Shown here: piece after piece, positions 53,976 to 63,009 of the stretch
How positions within the stretch are numbered: position 1 is the first letter of the stretch
How the letters are laid out: the number at the start of each line of letters is the position of its first letter
Assembly (NCBI RefSeq): GCF_000266885.1
Contig: NC_018020.1
Coordinates: forward strand, 2,108,001-2,172,000
Direction of reading: 5' to 3'
Origin: Turneriella parva DSM 21527
Lineage (GTDB): Bacteria > Spirochaetota > Leptospiria > Turneriellales > Turneriellaceae
Length of the DNA stretch: 64,000 bases
The notes under the pieces: generated by a model
Told to the model about the DNA's origin: nothing
The model's input: only the letters and a program-made list of their open reading frames with translations
Database searches by the model: none
Position numbers and translations under genes: made by a program

Positions 53976-54854
53976 ATGTATCCTGCAATTGCCGGGGTTG
54001 AAATAGAAGAGCGAAAAATCCGCACGACAGACGGCTATACGCTCAGCGTCAAATGCGCGGGGCCGGCCGATGGCCAGCCCATTGTTTTTTTGCATGGATT
54101 TCCCGAGTTCTGGTATGGGTGGCGTAAACAAATCGGCTATTTCGTCGCCAAGGGCTATCGGGTTGTCGTGCCTGACCAGCGTGGTTACAATGATAGCGAC
54201 AAGCCCGAACGCATCGCCGAATATTCGATCGTGCAGCTCTCTGAAGATGTTGCGGCGATCGTGCGCCAGCTGAAACTCGCAGAGACGGTTCTCGTCGGGC
54301 ACGATTGGGGCGCGGCTGCGGCATGGCAGGCGGCGATTCGCCACCCGGCGCTTTTTTCGCGTCTGGTGATTCTCAATGTGCCGCACCCACGCGCCATGGT
54401 CAAAACGCTTTTCACGAATTTTAACCAGCTGATGAAAAGCTGGTATATGTTTTTCTTTCAGCTACCCGTTGTACCTGGTTGGTTAGCGGCGTTAGATGGT
54501 TACGAGCGCTTTGCCGAAGGTATGCGCAGCACAGCTAACGAAGGGTCTTTCACTGATGAAGACCTGTTGGCGTATCGAGAGGCGTGGCAGAAACCGCAGG
54601 CATTCGACTCAATGGTAAACTGGTACCGGGCTGCCTTCAGACATCCCGATCTTTCGGCGCAGCAGTCCGTCGAGGTGCCGACACTGATTCTCTGGGGCAA
54701 GGGCGATCGCTTTCTCGAAGCGGCGATGGCGACCGAAAGCCTGCAATACTGCCGCAGCGCACGCGTGAAATATTTTGAGAAGGCCACGCACTGGCTGCAG
54801 CACGACGAACCAGACGCCGTTAACGCCGAGATCGAAAAATTCATTCAAGGTTAA
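53976..54854 (+). CDS. Alpha/beta hydrolase, epoxide-hydrolase type
   Basis: 292 residues from ATG 53976 (GTG 53961 possible). Oxyanion motif HGFPEFWYGWR (about 40-50), nucleophile elbow VGHDWGAA with Asp as nucleophile, catalytic acid after ILWGKGDRF, and His in ATHWLQHDEP. Asp rather than Ser at the elbow, with HGFP, points to a soluble epoxide hydrolase or haloalkane dehalogenase relative; the lid region (FNQLMKSWYMFFFQLPVVPG) favours the former. It is followed 2 bp later by a second hydrolase gene. Confidence 0.87.
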   Translation: MYPAIAGVEIEERKIRTTDGYTLSVKCAGPADGQPIVFLHGFPEFWYGWRKQIGYFVAKGYRVVVPDQRGYNDSDKPERIAEYSIVQLSEDVAAIVRQLKLAETVLVGHDWGAAAAWQAAIRHPALFSRLVILNVPHPRAMVKTLFTNFNQLMKSWYMFFFQLPVVPGWLAALDGYERFAEGMRSTANEGSFTDEDLLAYREAWQKPQAFDSMVNWYRAAFRHPDLSAQQSVEVPTLILWGKGDRFLEAAMATESLQYCRSARVKYFEKATHWLQHDEPDAVNAEIEKFIQG

Positions 54855-54856
54855 CC

Positions 54857-55993
54857 ATGCACAATTCTGTTCTCAGTCGCGTCAAGCCACACCCCGAAGG
54901 CGGTTTTGCACACGATTTCAAAGACAAGATTATGACGGGCATCGGCGCTACGGCCGATCATTTTTTGCGCACCTTTCTTTCGACGCGCGTGCTCATCAGT
55001 AATGTACCGGTGATTCCGCAGGTGATGCGGCCAGAATACCGTAAGCAGTGGGATTTCTACGCCAGCCCGAAATTTATCGCTGAGCCGCAGTCTTTTTTTC
55101 TGAAGCCTGAACCCGGCGAACCCGTGGTGCGGCCTGCAGACCCGATGCCGTTACCTATTCACGATGCCATCTTTGAAGACATTTTGTTTCCGAGCGAGTT
55201 TCAGCCGTTAAACCCGCAGTACCACGCTGGAGATATTTTTCCGATGCCGCAGGCTGCTTCATGCGCGCGCTATATCCGCCATAAGACAGGCGATAGACCC
55301 ACGATCATTGTGGTGCACGGTTACGTGCTCGATGGCTATAATTTTAATGCAAGGCTCTTTGAAGTTGCCAAATTCTTCAGGCTGGGTTTTAACGTACTCA
55401 TGTACACGATGCCCTACCATGGTCCGCGCAAGGCAAAGAATGCGCGTTTCAGCGGCGACGGTTTCATGTTTTTTGACGTTGCCCGCATCGCTGAAAACGT
55501 GCGCTGGTCGGTTCACGACCTGACTCGCTACGTCGATTTTCTTGAATCGCGCTCGAAAATGCCGATCGGCATGATGGGCTTTTCACTCGGCGGGTTTCAT
55601 ACCGCGCTCATGGCTTCGCTCGACAAGCGCCTTGCGTTTGCGATACCGGTGGTACCGGTGATTACCCTCTTTAATGTCATTCTGCAGTGGCAACCAAGCG
55701 CAGCGGTGATAAAAGGATTTCTGAAAGTGCTTTCGCTGAATGTTGATGAAATCAACCAGCTGCTTTTACCGGTTTCGCCGCTTGCGCGCCCCCCGGCAAT
55801 CGACCACGAACGCCTCTTGATCATCGCCGGTACGGCTGACCGCATGGCGCATCCCGATCATGCGCACAGCCTTTGGCACCACTGGAAGCACCCGAAGATC
55901 TACTGGTTTCCCGGCAACCACCTCGTGCATTTCGAAAAGACTCATTACATGCGCCAGGTCGTGAGTTTCTTGAGGGGATTAAGGCTCTATTAG
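54857..55993 (+). CDS. Alpha/beta hydrolase of unknown substrate
   Basis: 378 residues. A long N-terminal part (1-140) precedes the hydrolase domain: VVHGYVLDGYNFNARLFEVAKFFRLGFN (oxyanion strand), MPYHGPRK, nucleophile Ser in MMGFSLGGFHTAL, acid Asp in IAGTADRMAHPDHA and terminal His in FPGNHLVHFEKTHY. Cytoplasmic by appearance. It may act with the adjacent epoxide-hydrolase-type gene (2-bp gap), but no pathway can be named. Confidence 0.82.
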   Translation: MHNSVLSRVKPHPEGGFAHDFKDKIMTGIGATADHFLRTFLSTRVLISNVPVIPQVMRPEYRKQWDFYASPKFIAEPQSFFLKPEPGEPVVRPADPMPLPIHDAIFEDILFPSEFQPLNPQYHAGDIFPMPQAASCARYIRHKTGDRPTIIVVHGYVLDGYNFNARLFEVAKFFRLGFNVLMYTMPYHGPRKAKNARFSGDGFMFFDVARIAENVRWSVHDLTRYVDFLESRSKMPIGMMGFSLGGFHTALMASLDKRLAFAIPVVPVITLFNVILQWQPSAAVIKGFLKVLSLNVDEINQLLLPVSPLARPPAIDHERLLIIAGTADRMAHPDHAHSLWHHWKHPKIYWFPGNHLVHFEKTHYMRQVVSFLRGLRLY

Positions 55994-56082
55994 CGCGGGG
56001 CGAATGGCAGACTGCACGGCCTCGCCCGGTTGAAAAAATAGCGGCCGCTTTCGGGACTTTCAGGCTCTCAGTTACGAGGGAA

Positions 56083-57255
56083 ATGATGCGCCGAATTCTG
56101 ATCATTCTGGTTGTGGCGGCAGGCTTCTCTTGCGCAGGCCAAAATGGGGATATCGATACGATACAGCAGCTGCCACCGATTGGCAGGTTGACCCCCAATC
56201 TTACGAACCCGGGCAATTACGCAAACCAGACAGTGCCTGCATATATCACGAAGGTCGACAATTCTAACCCTGTCACAGACGCCGGGGCTTTTCTCGGGCG
56301 AATTCTCTTTTATGACAGATTATTGTCAGCCAACAATTCGACATCGTGCAGTAGCTGCCATCATCAGAATCTGGCCTTCAGCGATGCGCCCAGAGCAAGC
56401 CGCGGCGCCAACGGCCCGACGAGCAGACACTCCATGAGGCTGGTCAATGTGCGATTTGCCAATGATACGCGCTTCTTTTGGGATAAGCGCGCCGCGTCGC
56501 TTGAAGAACAGACCACCATGCCTATTCGTGACCATGCAGAGATGGGTTTTAGCGGCGCGAACGGTGATCCCGATATTTCTGTGCTGCTCGATCGCATGCG
56601 GGCGACTCCATATTATGCAAATCTATTTCGCGATGCTTTTGGTACGAGCGAGATCACCGAGCAGCGGCTGCAATTGGCTCTGGGCCAGTTTATTCGCAGC
56701 ATACAATCGTTTGATTCGCGCTTCGACCAGGGGCGCGCTCAGGTCACCGATGACTTTTCAGACTTTCCGAATTTTTCCACCCAGGAAAATCTCGGCAAAT
56801 CTCTTTTCATGCAGCAACCGTTCGGGTTAGGGCCCTCTGGCAGAACTGGCGGTGGTTTAGGCTGCAATCAATGCCACGTCGCTCCCGAATTCGATATTTC
56901 GTCTGTGGGTAACAATGGCGCTATCGGCGCGATAGGCGGCGGCAATGATTTCAACGCAACGCGGTCACCGACCCTGCGCGATCTGGTCAATGCCAACGGA
57001 AATGCGAATGGGCCGATGATGCATGACGGCTCGCACGCCACGCTCGATGCAATGGTCGACCATTACAATGCGATTCCGGCTGCATTTAACCCGCAGCTTG
57101 ACTTTCGCCTGCAGCTCTCGGGATTTCCGCAGCGCCTCAACATGACTGCAGATGAGAAGGCAGCGCTCATCGCCTTTTTGAAAACCCTGACGGGCAATGC
57201 CATATATACCGACACTCGCTGGTCGAATCCGTTCGGGCCGCCACCGGGGCGCTAG
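56083..57255 (+). CDS. Di-haem cytochrome c peroxidase / MauG-family lipoprotein
   Basis: 390 residues from ATG 56083 (ATG 56086 fits the GAGGG better). Lipobox FSCAGQ at about 15-20. Two haem sites: CSSCH (about residue 87) and CNQCH (about 263). Typical segments are [37 protein letters not shown], and [14 protein letters not shown]. It reduces H2O2 or oxidises a protein substrate in the periplasm. Its stop codon and the metH stop share the same CTAG on opposite strands. Confidence 0.88.
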   Translation: MMRRILIILVVAAGFSCAGQNGDIDTIQQLPPIGRLTPNLTNPGNYANQTVPAYITKVDNSNPVTDAGAFLGRILFYDRLLSANNSTSCSSCHHQNLAFSDAPRASRGANGPTSRHSMRLVNVRFANDTRFFWDKRAASLEEQTTMPIRDHAEMGFSGANGDPDISVLLDRMRATPYYANLFRDAFGTSEITEQRLQLALGQFIRSIQSFDSRFDQGRAQVTDDFSDFPNFSTQENLGKSLFMQQPFGLGPSGRTGGGLGCNQCHVAPEFDISSVGNNGAIGAIGGGNDFNATRSPTLRDLVNANGNANGPMMHDGSHATLDAMVDHYNAIPAAFNPQLDFRLQLSGFPQRLNMTADEKAALIAFLKTLTGNAIYTDTRWSNPFGPPPGR

Positions 57256-60200
57256 TCGAGGTAAGGCCTCAGCCAGCGTTCCATTTCACCGACTGGCTTG
57301 CCCTTGCGCGCTGCGTAGTCTTCGAGTTGGTCGCGGTCGATCTTGCCGACAGCGAAATACTTTGATTCGGGGTGCGCGAAATAGAGCCCGCTCACTGAAG
57401 AAGGCGGGGTCATCGCGAAGCTCTCTGTCAGGTTGATACCTGTGTTCTTTTCAACGGCGAGCCAGTCGAACAGCGTGCGCTTCTCGGTATGGTCAGGTGA
57501 TGCCGGGTAGCCGGGGGCCGGGCGAATACCAATGTACTCCTCTTTGATGAGCCCTTCGATATCGAGTTTTTCATCGGGTACGTTGCCCCAGGTGTGCTTG
57601 CGCACCAGTTCGTGCGCATATTCGGCAAAGGCTTCGGCAAACCTGTCGGCGAGCGCCTTCACCATAATCGCAGAATAGTCGTCGTTCTTCTTTTCGAACT
57701 GCGCCGCATATTCGCCGGCGCCGTCACCGGCGGTTACTGCAAAGCCACCGATGTAGTCCCGCTCTTGAATGTAGTCGGCGAGGCAGAAATAGACCTGCTC
57801 GTTATCCTTCTTTTTTTGCTGGCGCAGAAAGTGTAATTTGTGCAGAACTTTTTCCCGATTCTCATCTGCATAGACTATCACGTCGTCACCGTCCCTGCGG
57901 CAGGGGAATATGCCCACGACTCCGCGCGGCGTGAATGGCTTATCGCGCAGAATTTGCGCGAGCACTTTCTGAGCATCGTTGAAGAGTTTCGTTGCCTCGG
58001 CCCCGACAACTTCGTCTTTGAGTATGCGCGGGTATCTGCCTCTGAGCTCCCACGCCATAAAGAAGGGTGACCAGTCGATGTAGGGCACAAGATCGCCGAG
58101 GCGAACATTGTCGAGCAGAGTGATGCCGAGTTTGTTGGGCACCTTGACCGGCGCGGGCTGCAGTTGTGGGGCGAGCGCGCGTGCGTCTGGCAATGACAGA
58201 AACTGGCGGTCTTTTTTACCGCTCAGATAGTCTTCACGAATCTGCGTCTGCTCGGCAGAAATTTCACTCACATACTTGTCGCGCATGTCTTCGCTGAGCA
58301 GCCGGCCGAGTACACCTGTGACCAGCGACGCATCGGGAACATGCACGACCGGGTGGTCATACGCGGGCACGATTTTAACCGCGGTATGCGCAGCCGAGGT
58401 CGTGGCGCCGCCAATGAGAAGTGGTTGCGTGAAGCCGCCTTTTTTCATTTCGCTCGCCACATAGACCATTTCGTCGAGCGAAGGAGTGATAAGACCTGAG
58501 AGGCCGATCACGTCGGCGTTTATTTCACGCGCTTTTTCGAGAATCTTGTCGCAAGGCACCATGACGCCCATATCATGCACATCGTAGTTATTGCACGCAA
58601 GCACTACGCCGACGATATTCTTGCCGATATCGTGCACGTCACCTTTGACGGTCGCCATCAGTACTTTCGTTTGCGCACTGCTCGCACCCGAAGCGGCTTT
58701 TTCTGCTTCCATGAAGGGCAAAAGATAAGCAACCGCCTTTTTCATGACGCGCGCTGATTTAACGACCTGCGGCAGAAACATTTTGCCCGCGCCGAAGAGT
58801 TCGCCGACGACACGCATGCCACCCATGAGTGGGCCTTCGATCACGCGCAGGGTGGGTTGGTACTTGAGGCGCAGCTCTTCGACATCCTGATCGACGAACT
58901 GGTCGATGCCCTTGACGAGCGCATGTTTGATGCGCTCTTCAGGGGTGTTCTCACGCCATGTCAGGTCTTCTTTGACCTGCTCTTTGCCGCCGCTCTTGTA
59001 TTTGTCGGCGACGGCGAGCAATCTTTCGGTCGCGTCAGACCTGCGGTTGAGAATGACATCCTCAACGAGATCTTTCAGCTCTGGCGGAATATCTTCGTAA
59101 ACCGCGAGCATGCCCGCGTTGACGATACCCATGTCCAGACCTGCCTGAATCGCATGGTAAAGAAAAACAGAGTGGATTGCTTCGCGTACTGCATTGTTGC
59201 CGCGAAAAGAGAACGACACGTTACTGACGCCGCCCGAAACATAACAGCCCGGGCACTCTTTCTTAATGCGCCGGGTCGCGTTAATGAAATCGACAGCATA
59301 GTTATTGTGCTCTTCTATGCCGGTGGCGACGGTCAGAATATTCGGGTCGAAAATAATATCGCTCGGCGACACGCCCGCTTTTTCTGTGAGCAATTTGTAA
59401 GCGCGCGTGCAGATGCGAACTTTGTCATCTTCGGTAGCGGCCTGGCCCTGTTCGTCGAAGGCCATGACGACCATTGCGAAGCCATATTCTTTCACGATCT
59501 TGGCTTGTTCGAGAAATTTATCCTCACCTTCTTTGAGGCTGATCGAATTGACGATGCCCTTGCCCTGCACACACTTAAGGCCGGCCTGAATCACCGACCA
59601 TTTCGAAGAGTCGATCATGATCGGCACGCGCGCGATGTCGGGTTCAGAGGCGATGAGGTTCAAGAAGCGAGTCATCGACGCTTCGCCGTCGAGCAGCGCT
59701 TCGTCAAAGTTCACGTCGATGATGTTCGCGCCGGCGAACACCTGCTGGCGCGCAACGTCGAGCGCTTCGTCAAATTTATCTTCGAGAATGAGTTTTTTGA
59801 ACTTCGGCGAGCCGGTGACGTTCGTGCGCTCGCCGATCATGAGAAAGCCGGTGCTGCCATCTACGTTCAAGGGTTCGAGACCGGCCAGGTGCAGTCCGGT
59901 CGGTTCGAGCGCCTCACCGCCCGGTGCCTTGGCACTCGCTCCCTGAGGTGCTCGAAGGGAGCGCGCTGAGCGTGGCTTCTCTATCGCAACCCTCTTCACC
60001 ATTTCGCGAATGTGGTCAGGCGAGGTGCCGCAGCAACCGCCGGCGATGTTTAGCAGACCGTCTTTGGCGAAGACCGCGAGGTCTGAGGCAAACATCGCGG
60101 GTGTTTCGTCATAACCGCCGAATGCATTCGGTAGGCCCGCGTTGGGGTAACACGAGATCATCACGTCAGAAACACGCGCCAGCGATTGCAGGTGCGGCTT

Positions 60201-61001
60201 CATGTCTTTTGCACCGAGAGCGCAGTTAATACCGATCGAAAGCGGGTTCGCGTGGCGCACAGAATTGAAGAAAGCCTCAGCCGTCTGCCCCGAAAGTGTG
60301 CGGCCCGAGGCGTCGGTGATCGTGACAGAAATGGAAACCGGTACACGGTAGCCGACTTCTGCAAATGCTTCTTCAAACGCGACGATCGCAGCTTTCACGT
60401 TTAGCGTATCGAGATTGGTTTCGGGTAGCAGCAGGTCGACACCGGCTTCGAGCAGCGCGAGCGTCTGTTCTTTGAAGCAGGCCTTCAGCTCATCGAATGT
60501 CGTCGCGCGATATGCGGGGTTGTTCACATCGGGCGAAATCGATGCGGTTTTCGTTGTCGGCCCGAGCGCACCCGCAATAAAAATCTTTCTCGGCGCCTGT
60601 GCTGAGCTTGTCGAAGCATAAAATGCCTCGCGCGCGTCGGCGACGCATTTCACCGCAGCGAGATTGAGTTCGCGCACGAGGTGCTCGAGTTTATAATCCC
60701 CCTGAGAGATGCTGTTGCTGCTGAAAGAATTTGTTTCAATGATGTCGGCGCCCGCATCGATGTATTCGCGGTGAATAGCAGTGATGACGTCGGGCCGCGT
60801 GAGGCAGAGCAGGTCAGAGTTGCCCTTGAGCGGTATTTCGTGCTTCGTCAGATCTGGTATGCCGGGGGCGGATTTCTCATTGTTACGATAATCGGCCTCA
60901 GTTAAATTCTGCCGCTGTATCATCGTGCCCATGGCACCGTCGAGAATCAGAATGCGTTCGCTGAGCGCGGCGCGAATTTCGGCTTCAGTGTATTTGGGCA
61001 T
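57252..61001 (-). CDS. metH: Cobalamin-dependent methionine synthase MetH
   Basis: 1249 residues, all four modules. Homocysteine domain (1-330) with zinc cysteines in [10 protein letters not shown] and GGCCGTSP; folate domain (about 370-650) with [13 protein letters not shown]12 domain (about 665-900) with [14 protein letters not shown]; and the SAM-dependent reactivation domain (about 925-1249). Two repeat-derived insertions break conserved sequence: STSSAQAP at about 130-137 in the homocysteine domain, and a ~25-residue Ala/Pro/Gly stretch at about 344-370 in the linker. A 9-bp inverted repeat sits directly before the ATG. Confidence 0.97.
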   Translation of the reverse strand: MPKYTEAEIRAALSERILILDGAMGTMIQRQNLTEADYRNNEKSAPGIPDLTKHEIPLKGNSDLLCLTRPDVITAIHREYIDAGADIIETNSFSSNSISQGDYKLEHLVRELNLAAVKCVADAREAFYASTSSAQAPRKIFIAGALGPTTKTASISPDVNNPAYRATTFDELKACFKEQTLALLEAGVDLLLPETNLDTLNVKAAIVAFEEAFAEVGYRVPVSISVTITDASGRTLSGQTAEAFFNSVRHANPLSIGINCALGAKDMKPHLQSLARVSDVMISCYPNAGLPNAFGGYDETPAMFASDLAVFAKDGLLNIAGGCCGTSPDHIREMVKRVAIEKPRSARSLRAPQGASAKAPGGEALEPTGLHLAGLEPLNVDGSTGFLMIGERTNVTGSPKFKKLILEDKFDEALDVARQQVFAGANIIDVNFDEALLDGEASMTRFLNLIASEPDIARVPIMIDSSKWSVIQAGLKCVQGKGIVNSISLKEGEDKFLEQAKIVKEYGFAMVVMAFDEQGQAATEDDKVRICTRAYKLLTEKAGVSPSDIIFDPNILTVATGIEEHNNYAVDFINATRRIKKECPGCYVSGGVSNVSFSFRGNNAVREAIHSVFLYHAIQAGLDMGIVNAGMLAVYEDIPPELKDLVEDVILNRRSDATERLLAVADKYKSGGKEQVKEDLTWRENTPEERIKHALVKGIDQFVDQDVEELRLKYQPTLRVIEGPLMGGMRVVGELFGAGKMFLPQVVKSARVMKKAVAYLLPFMEAEKAASGASSAQTKVLMATVKGDVHDIGKNIVGVVLACNNYDVHDMGVMVPCDKILEKAREINADVIGLSGLITPSLDEMVYVASEMKKGGFTQPLLIGGATTSAAHTAVKIVPAYDHPVVHVPDASLVTGVLGRLLSEDMRDKYVSEISAEQTQIREDYLSGKKDRQFLSLPDARALAPQLQPAPVKVPNKLGITLLDNVRLGDLVPYIDWSPFFMAWELRGRYPRILKDEVVGAEATKLFNDAQKVLAQILRDKPFTPRGVVGIFPCRRDGDDVIVYADENREKVLHKLHFLRQQKKKDNEQVYFCLADYIQERDYIGGFAVTAGDGAGEYAAQFEKKNDDYSAIMVKALADRFAEAFAEYAHELVRKHTWGNVPDEKLDIEGLIKEEYIGIRPAPGYPASPDHTEKRTLFDWLAVEKNTGINLTESFAMTPPSSVSGLYFAHPESKYFAVGKIDRDQLEDYAARKGKPVGEMERWLRPYLD
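59941..59972. repeat. Dispersed repeat inside metH (linker)
   Basis: CCCTGAGGTGCTCGAAGGGA followed by GCGCGCTGAGCG, in frame between the homocysteine and folate domains. Related to the repeats at 20071 and 60596. Confidence 0.55.
60596..60616. repeat. Dispersed repeat inside metH (homocysteine domain)
   Basis: A 21-bp stretch containing GCTGAGCTTGTCGAAG, in frame, producing STSSAQ in the protein where other MetH enzymes would have a short surface loop. Confidence 0.6.
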
Positions 61002-61029
61002 GCATCGATATATTGTAATGTATCGATGC
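61002..61029. promoter_or_regulatory. Inverted repeat covering the metH ribosome-binding region
   Basis: Arms GCATCGATA and TATCGATGC with a 10-nt AT-rich loop, ending at the base before the metH ATG. No separate Shine-Dalgarno is visible. It could be a repressor operator, or an RNA hairpin that controls initiation. Confidence 0.55.
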
Positions 61030-61085
61030 GTTGTAAAGCAGGATAGAAAACGCTGCGGGGGCGTTAGGCCCCCGCAGCGCTGCCG

Positions 61086-61412
61086 TCAGGCGTCGGGTTT
61101 TTTGTCAGCTGGCTTTTTTGTGTCGCAGTGACCTTTTTTGCACTTGCCTGATTTGCAGGCCTTCTTGCATTTTTCGTCTTCGCACTTCTTGCAGCACTCA
61201 TCGGCTTTCGCCTTGTCTTTGCCGTCGCAGCACGAATGCTTGCCATCTTTGTGGTCACAGTCCGTACAACAGTCCTTCTGATCGCAGCAATCGCCACGGT
61301 CATGACCCGCATGTTGGCCTTTTTTACCGTGGCCATCGTGATGGTCAGCAAAGGCCATGTTCAGGGGCAGCGCGAATGCAGCCACCGCCAGTAATTGAAT
61401 CAGTAGTTTCAT
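61086..61412 (-). CDS. Small exported Cys/His-rich protein
   Basis: 108 residues from ATG 61412 with GGAGG 5 nt upstream; the longer frame to 61487 enters the inverted-repeat element and is rejected. Signal peptide MKLLIQLLAVAAFALPLNMAFA, then a mature part rich in Cys, His, Asp and Lys (HHDGHGKKGQHAGHDRGDCC, CCKKCEDEKCKKACKSGKCK). Such composition suggests metal binding or sequestration outside the cytoplasm. No named family recognised. Confidence 0.75.
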   Translation of the reverse strand: MKLLIQLLAVAAFALPLNMAFADHHDGHGKKGQHAGHDRGDCCDQKDCCTDCDHKDGKHSCCDGKDKAKADECCKKCEDEKCKKACKSGKCKKGHCDTKKPADKKPDA

Positions 61413-61445
61413 AAATCCTCCAAAAGAAAAAAGTATTTTTTGTAA

Positions 61446-61585
61446 GGGGAGGACTAAAAAGTCACCGCTCAGGCGAAAACGCTGCATTTGCCTGCGGCAA
61501 ATACACGCGAAACGACCTATTCAGGCCAGTTTCCGCCTGCGCGCCGCGCCCGTTGAGCGCGGTTCGCGACTTTTTAGACCTCCCC
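61446..61585. repeat. 140-bp nested inverted-repeat element
   Basis: Outer arms 61446-61463 and 61568-61585 match in 17 of 18 positions (GGGGAGGACTAAAAAGTC). Inside there is a perfect hairpin ATTTGCC-TGC-GGCAAAT (61486-61502) and a weaker pair CAGGCGAAAAC with GTTTCCGCCTG. The right arm contains the stop codon of the next Cys-rich gene. Layout resembles 51040-51200. Confidence 0.65.
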
Positions 61586-61924
61586 CACTTGCGGCGGAAG
61601 GTTCGGCGGGGCAATGGTTAATGAAATTAAGATAGCGTCTACGTTTTCAATGGGCAGCGTCACCCGGGCGGGGCGTGAAAAGGCGAATAGCGCCTGCGAC
61701 TGTGCCGGGTTATAGCAATGCAGTGTGCAGCAGGGTTTGGCTTTCTCTTTACCTGAGCCGGCTTGGTCGCCTTCAGCAGGTTGGTTGCCCTTTTCGGAAT
61801 GGCAGCTTTTTTTTGCAGTTGAAACCGTTTCGCTGCCGGTCGCGCATGGGTACAGACTGACCGCCCCGAACAGAAAGATAGCTGCGGAGATAAGCCAAGT
61901 GCAGGCCTTTATCTTGCTTCTCAC
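61574..61924 (-). CDS. Small exported Cys-rich protein
   Basis: 116 residues from GTG 61924; no in-frame ATG at the start. Signal-peptide-like N-terminus (CTWLISAAIFLFGAVSLYPC). Cysteine motifs KKSCHSEK and KPCCTLHCYNP in the mature part could bind copper or another soft metal. The C-terminal peptide NLPPQVGEV is encoded by the arm of the nested inverted repeat. It probably forms a metal-related pair with the preceding Cys/His-rich gene. Confidence 0.6.
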   Translation of the reverse strand: MRSKIKACTWLISAAIFLFGAVSLYPCATGSETVSTAKKSCHSEKGNQPAEGDQAGSGKEKAKPCCTLHCYNPAQSQALFAFSRPARVTLPIENVDAILISLTIAPPNLPPQVGEV

Positions 61925-62043
61925 CTTGGGTCAACTTATCAGAATTCAGTGCTGGCGGCAATTAAGTTTACGCTTCAGGCGTCGAATTATGCCTCTTCGC
62001 ATGGGCCAGCTGAAAACGGATTCTGCCCAATGAAGGTGTAGCC

Positions 62044-62520
62044 ATGCAAAGCCGCCGCAAAAAAGAAAAAACTCCCCCGCCGCTCTATGACCGGGCAGTT
62101 GCGCTCGCAGCACGCCGCCTGCGCAGTGCGTCCGAATTAAAGAAGAAGCTTGTGGGCGAAGGTTATGACGAAGACGAAGTCGATGTAGCATTGCAGCGGC
62201 TAGGCGAAGTACACCTCATCGACGACAACCTCGTCGCGCACTCGATCTCGCGCCGTTATGCGGACCGCGGCAACCGCTTCATTGTGCAGAAAATGAAAGA
62301 GAAGGGCGTCGCCGCTGAACAAGAGTCGGCAATCGAGAACCTCGCTGATGAATACGAGCGTGCGCTCGCGGCGGGCCAGAAGAAACTGCGCAGCCTCGGC
62401 AAATTTGAGCCAAGAGTGCAGGGGCAGAAGCTCTACCAGCACCTGGCAATGCGCGGCTTTGCGGGGTCGGTTGTTCAAAAGGTTGTGCGCGAACTGACTC
62501 GCCTCGACGATATTGAATGA
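62044..62520 (+). CDS. recX: Regulatory protein RecX
   Basis: 158 residues, the family's usual length. Three-helix repeats: ALAARRLRSASELKKKLVGE, VDVALQRLGEVHLIDDNLVA, and IVQKMKEKGVAAEQ. It caps RecA filaments and modulates recombination. No recA in the window. It starts at ATG 62044 and stands alone. Confidence 0.88.
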   Translation: MQSRRKKEKTPPPLYDRAVALAARRLRSASELKKKLVGEGYDEDEVDVALQRLGEVHLIDDNLVAHSISRRYADRGNRFIVQKMKEKGVAAEQESAIENLADEYERALAAGQKKLRSLGKFEPRVQGQKLYQHLAMRGFAGSVVQKVVRELTRLDDIE

Positions 62521-62538
62521 CCCCTTTGGGCCTTTCTC

Positions 62539-62913
62539 TCATTGCGTGCTGAAGCGATAGGTGATTTCGAGTTGGCCTTCAACTTTTCTGCCCGGTTCGT
62601 ATTGCAGAATGATCTCGCGGCCACTGTAGTCGATTTCAGCCGCCGCCGGTGCAATGCCGCGCGGCATACCCGCCACCACGACCGGAATCAGATATAACGT
62701 CTTCAGTGGCTGCTCATTGCCCGGGGCGAGCAGATGTAGCCGCGCCTCGCCCGAAAGCAGGCCATGGACCCTGACTTCAAACGATTCAACGCCTGCGGGC
62801 AGCTGCACTTTCAGCGTGCGCGGCTTTTCCGCATCGTCGATCACGAGCGATTTTTCGCGGCACGCAGTAACCAAGAGCACCGCCGAAAGCAGAACTAGAT
62901 GAAAACGCAGCAT
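62539..62913 (-). CDS. Lipoprotein of unknown function
   Basis: 124 residues from ATG 62913, lipoprotein signal MLRFHLVLLSAVLLVTAC. The mature part is a predicted beta-sandwich (LKVQLPAGVESFEVRVHGLL, IDYSGREIILQYEPG, EGQLEITYRFS). No family recognised. The open frame continues upstream to 62991 but without a better start. Confidence 0.65.
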   Translation of the reverse strand: MLRFHLVLLSAVLLVTACREKSLVIDDAEKPRTLKVQLPAGVESFEVRVHGLLSGEARLHLLAPGNEQPLKTLYLIPVVVAGMPRGIAPAAAEIDYSGREIILQYEPGRKVEGQLEITYRFSTQ

Positions 62914-63009
62914 GGGGTATGCTGCCACATGGCGATGCGCGGACAAATGTTTTGCCTCGTTCATGAGGCATGCCTTTCGGCCGCCGCACAACGTTTTGAG
63001 AATGAACCG

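Noticed and set aside
58857-59969. Open frame of 370 codons on the plus strand
   Set aside because: It lies entirely inside metH on the opposite strand, lacks domain-like composition, and mirrors metH codon structure.
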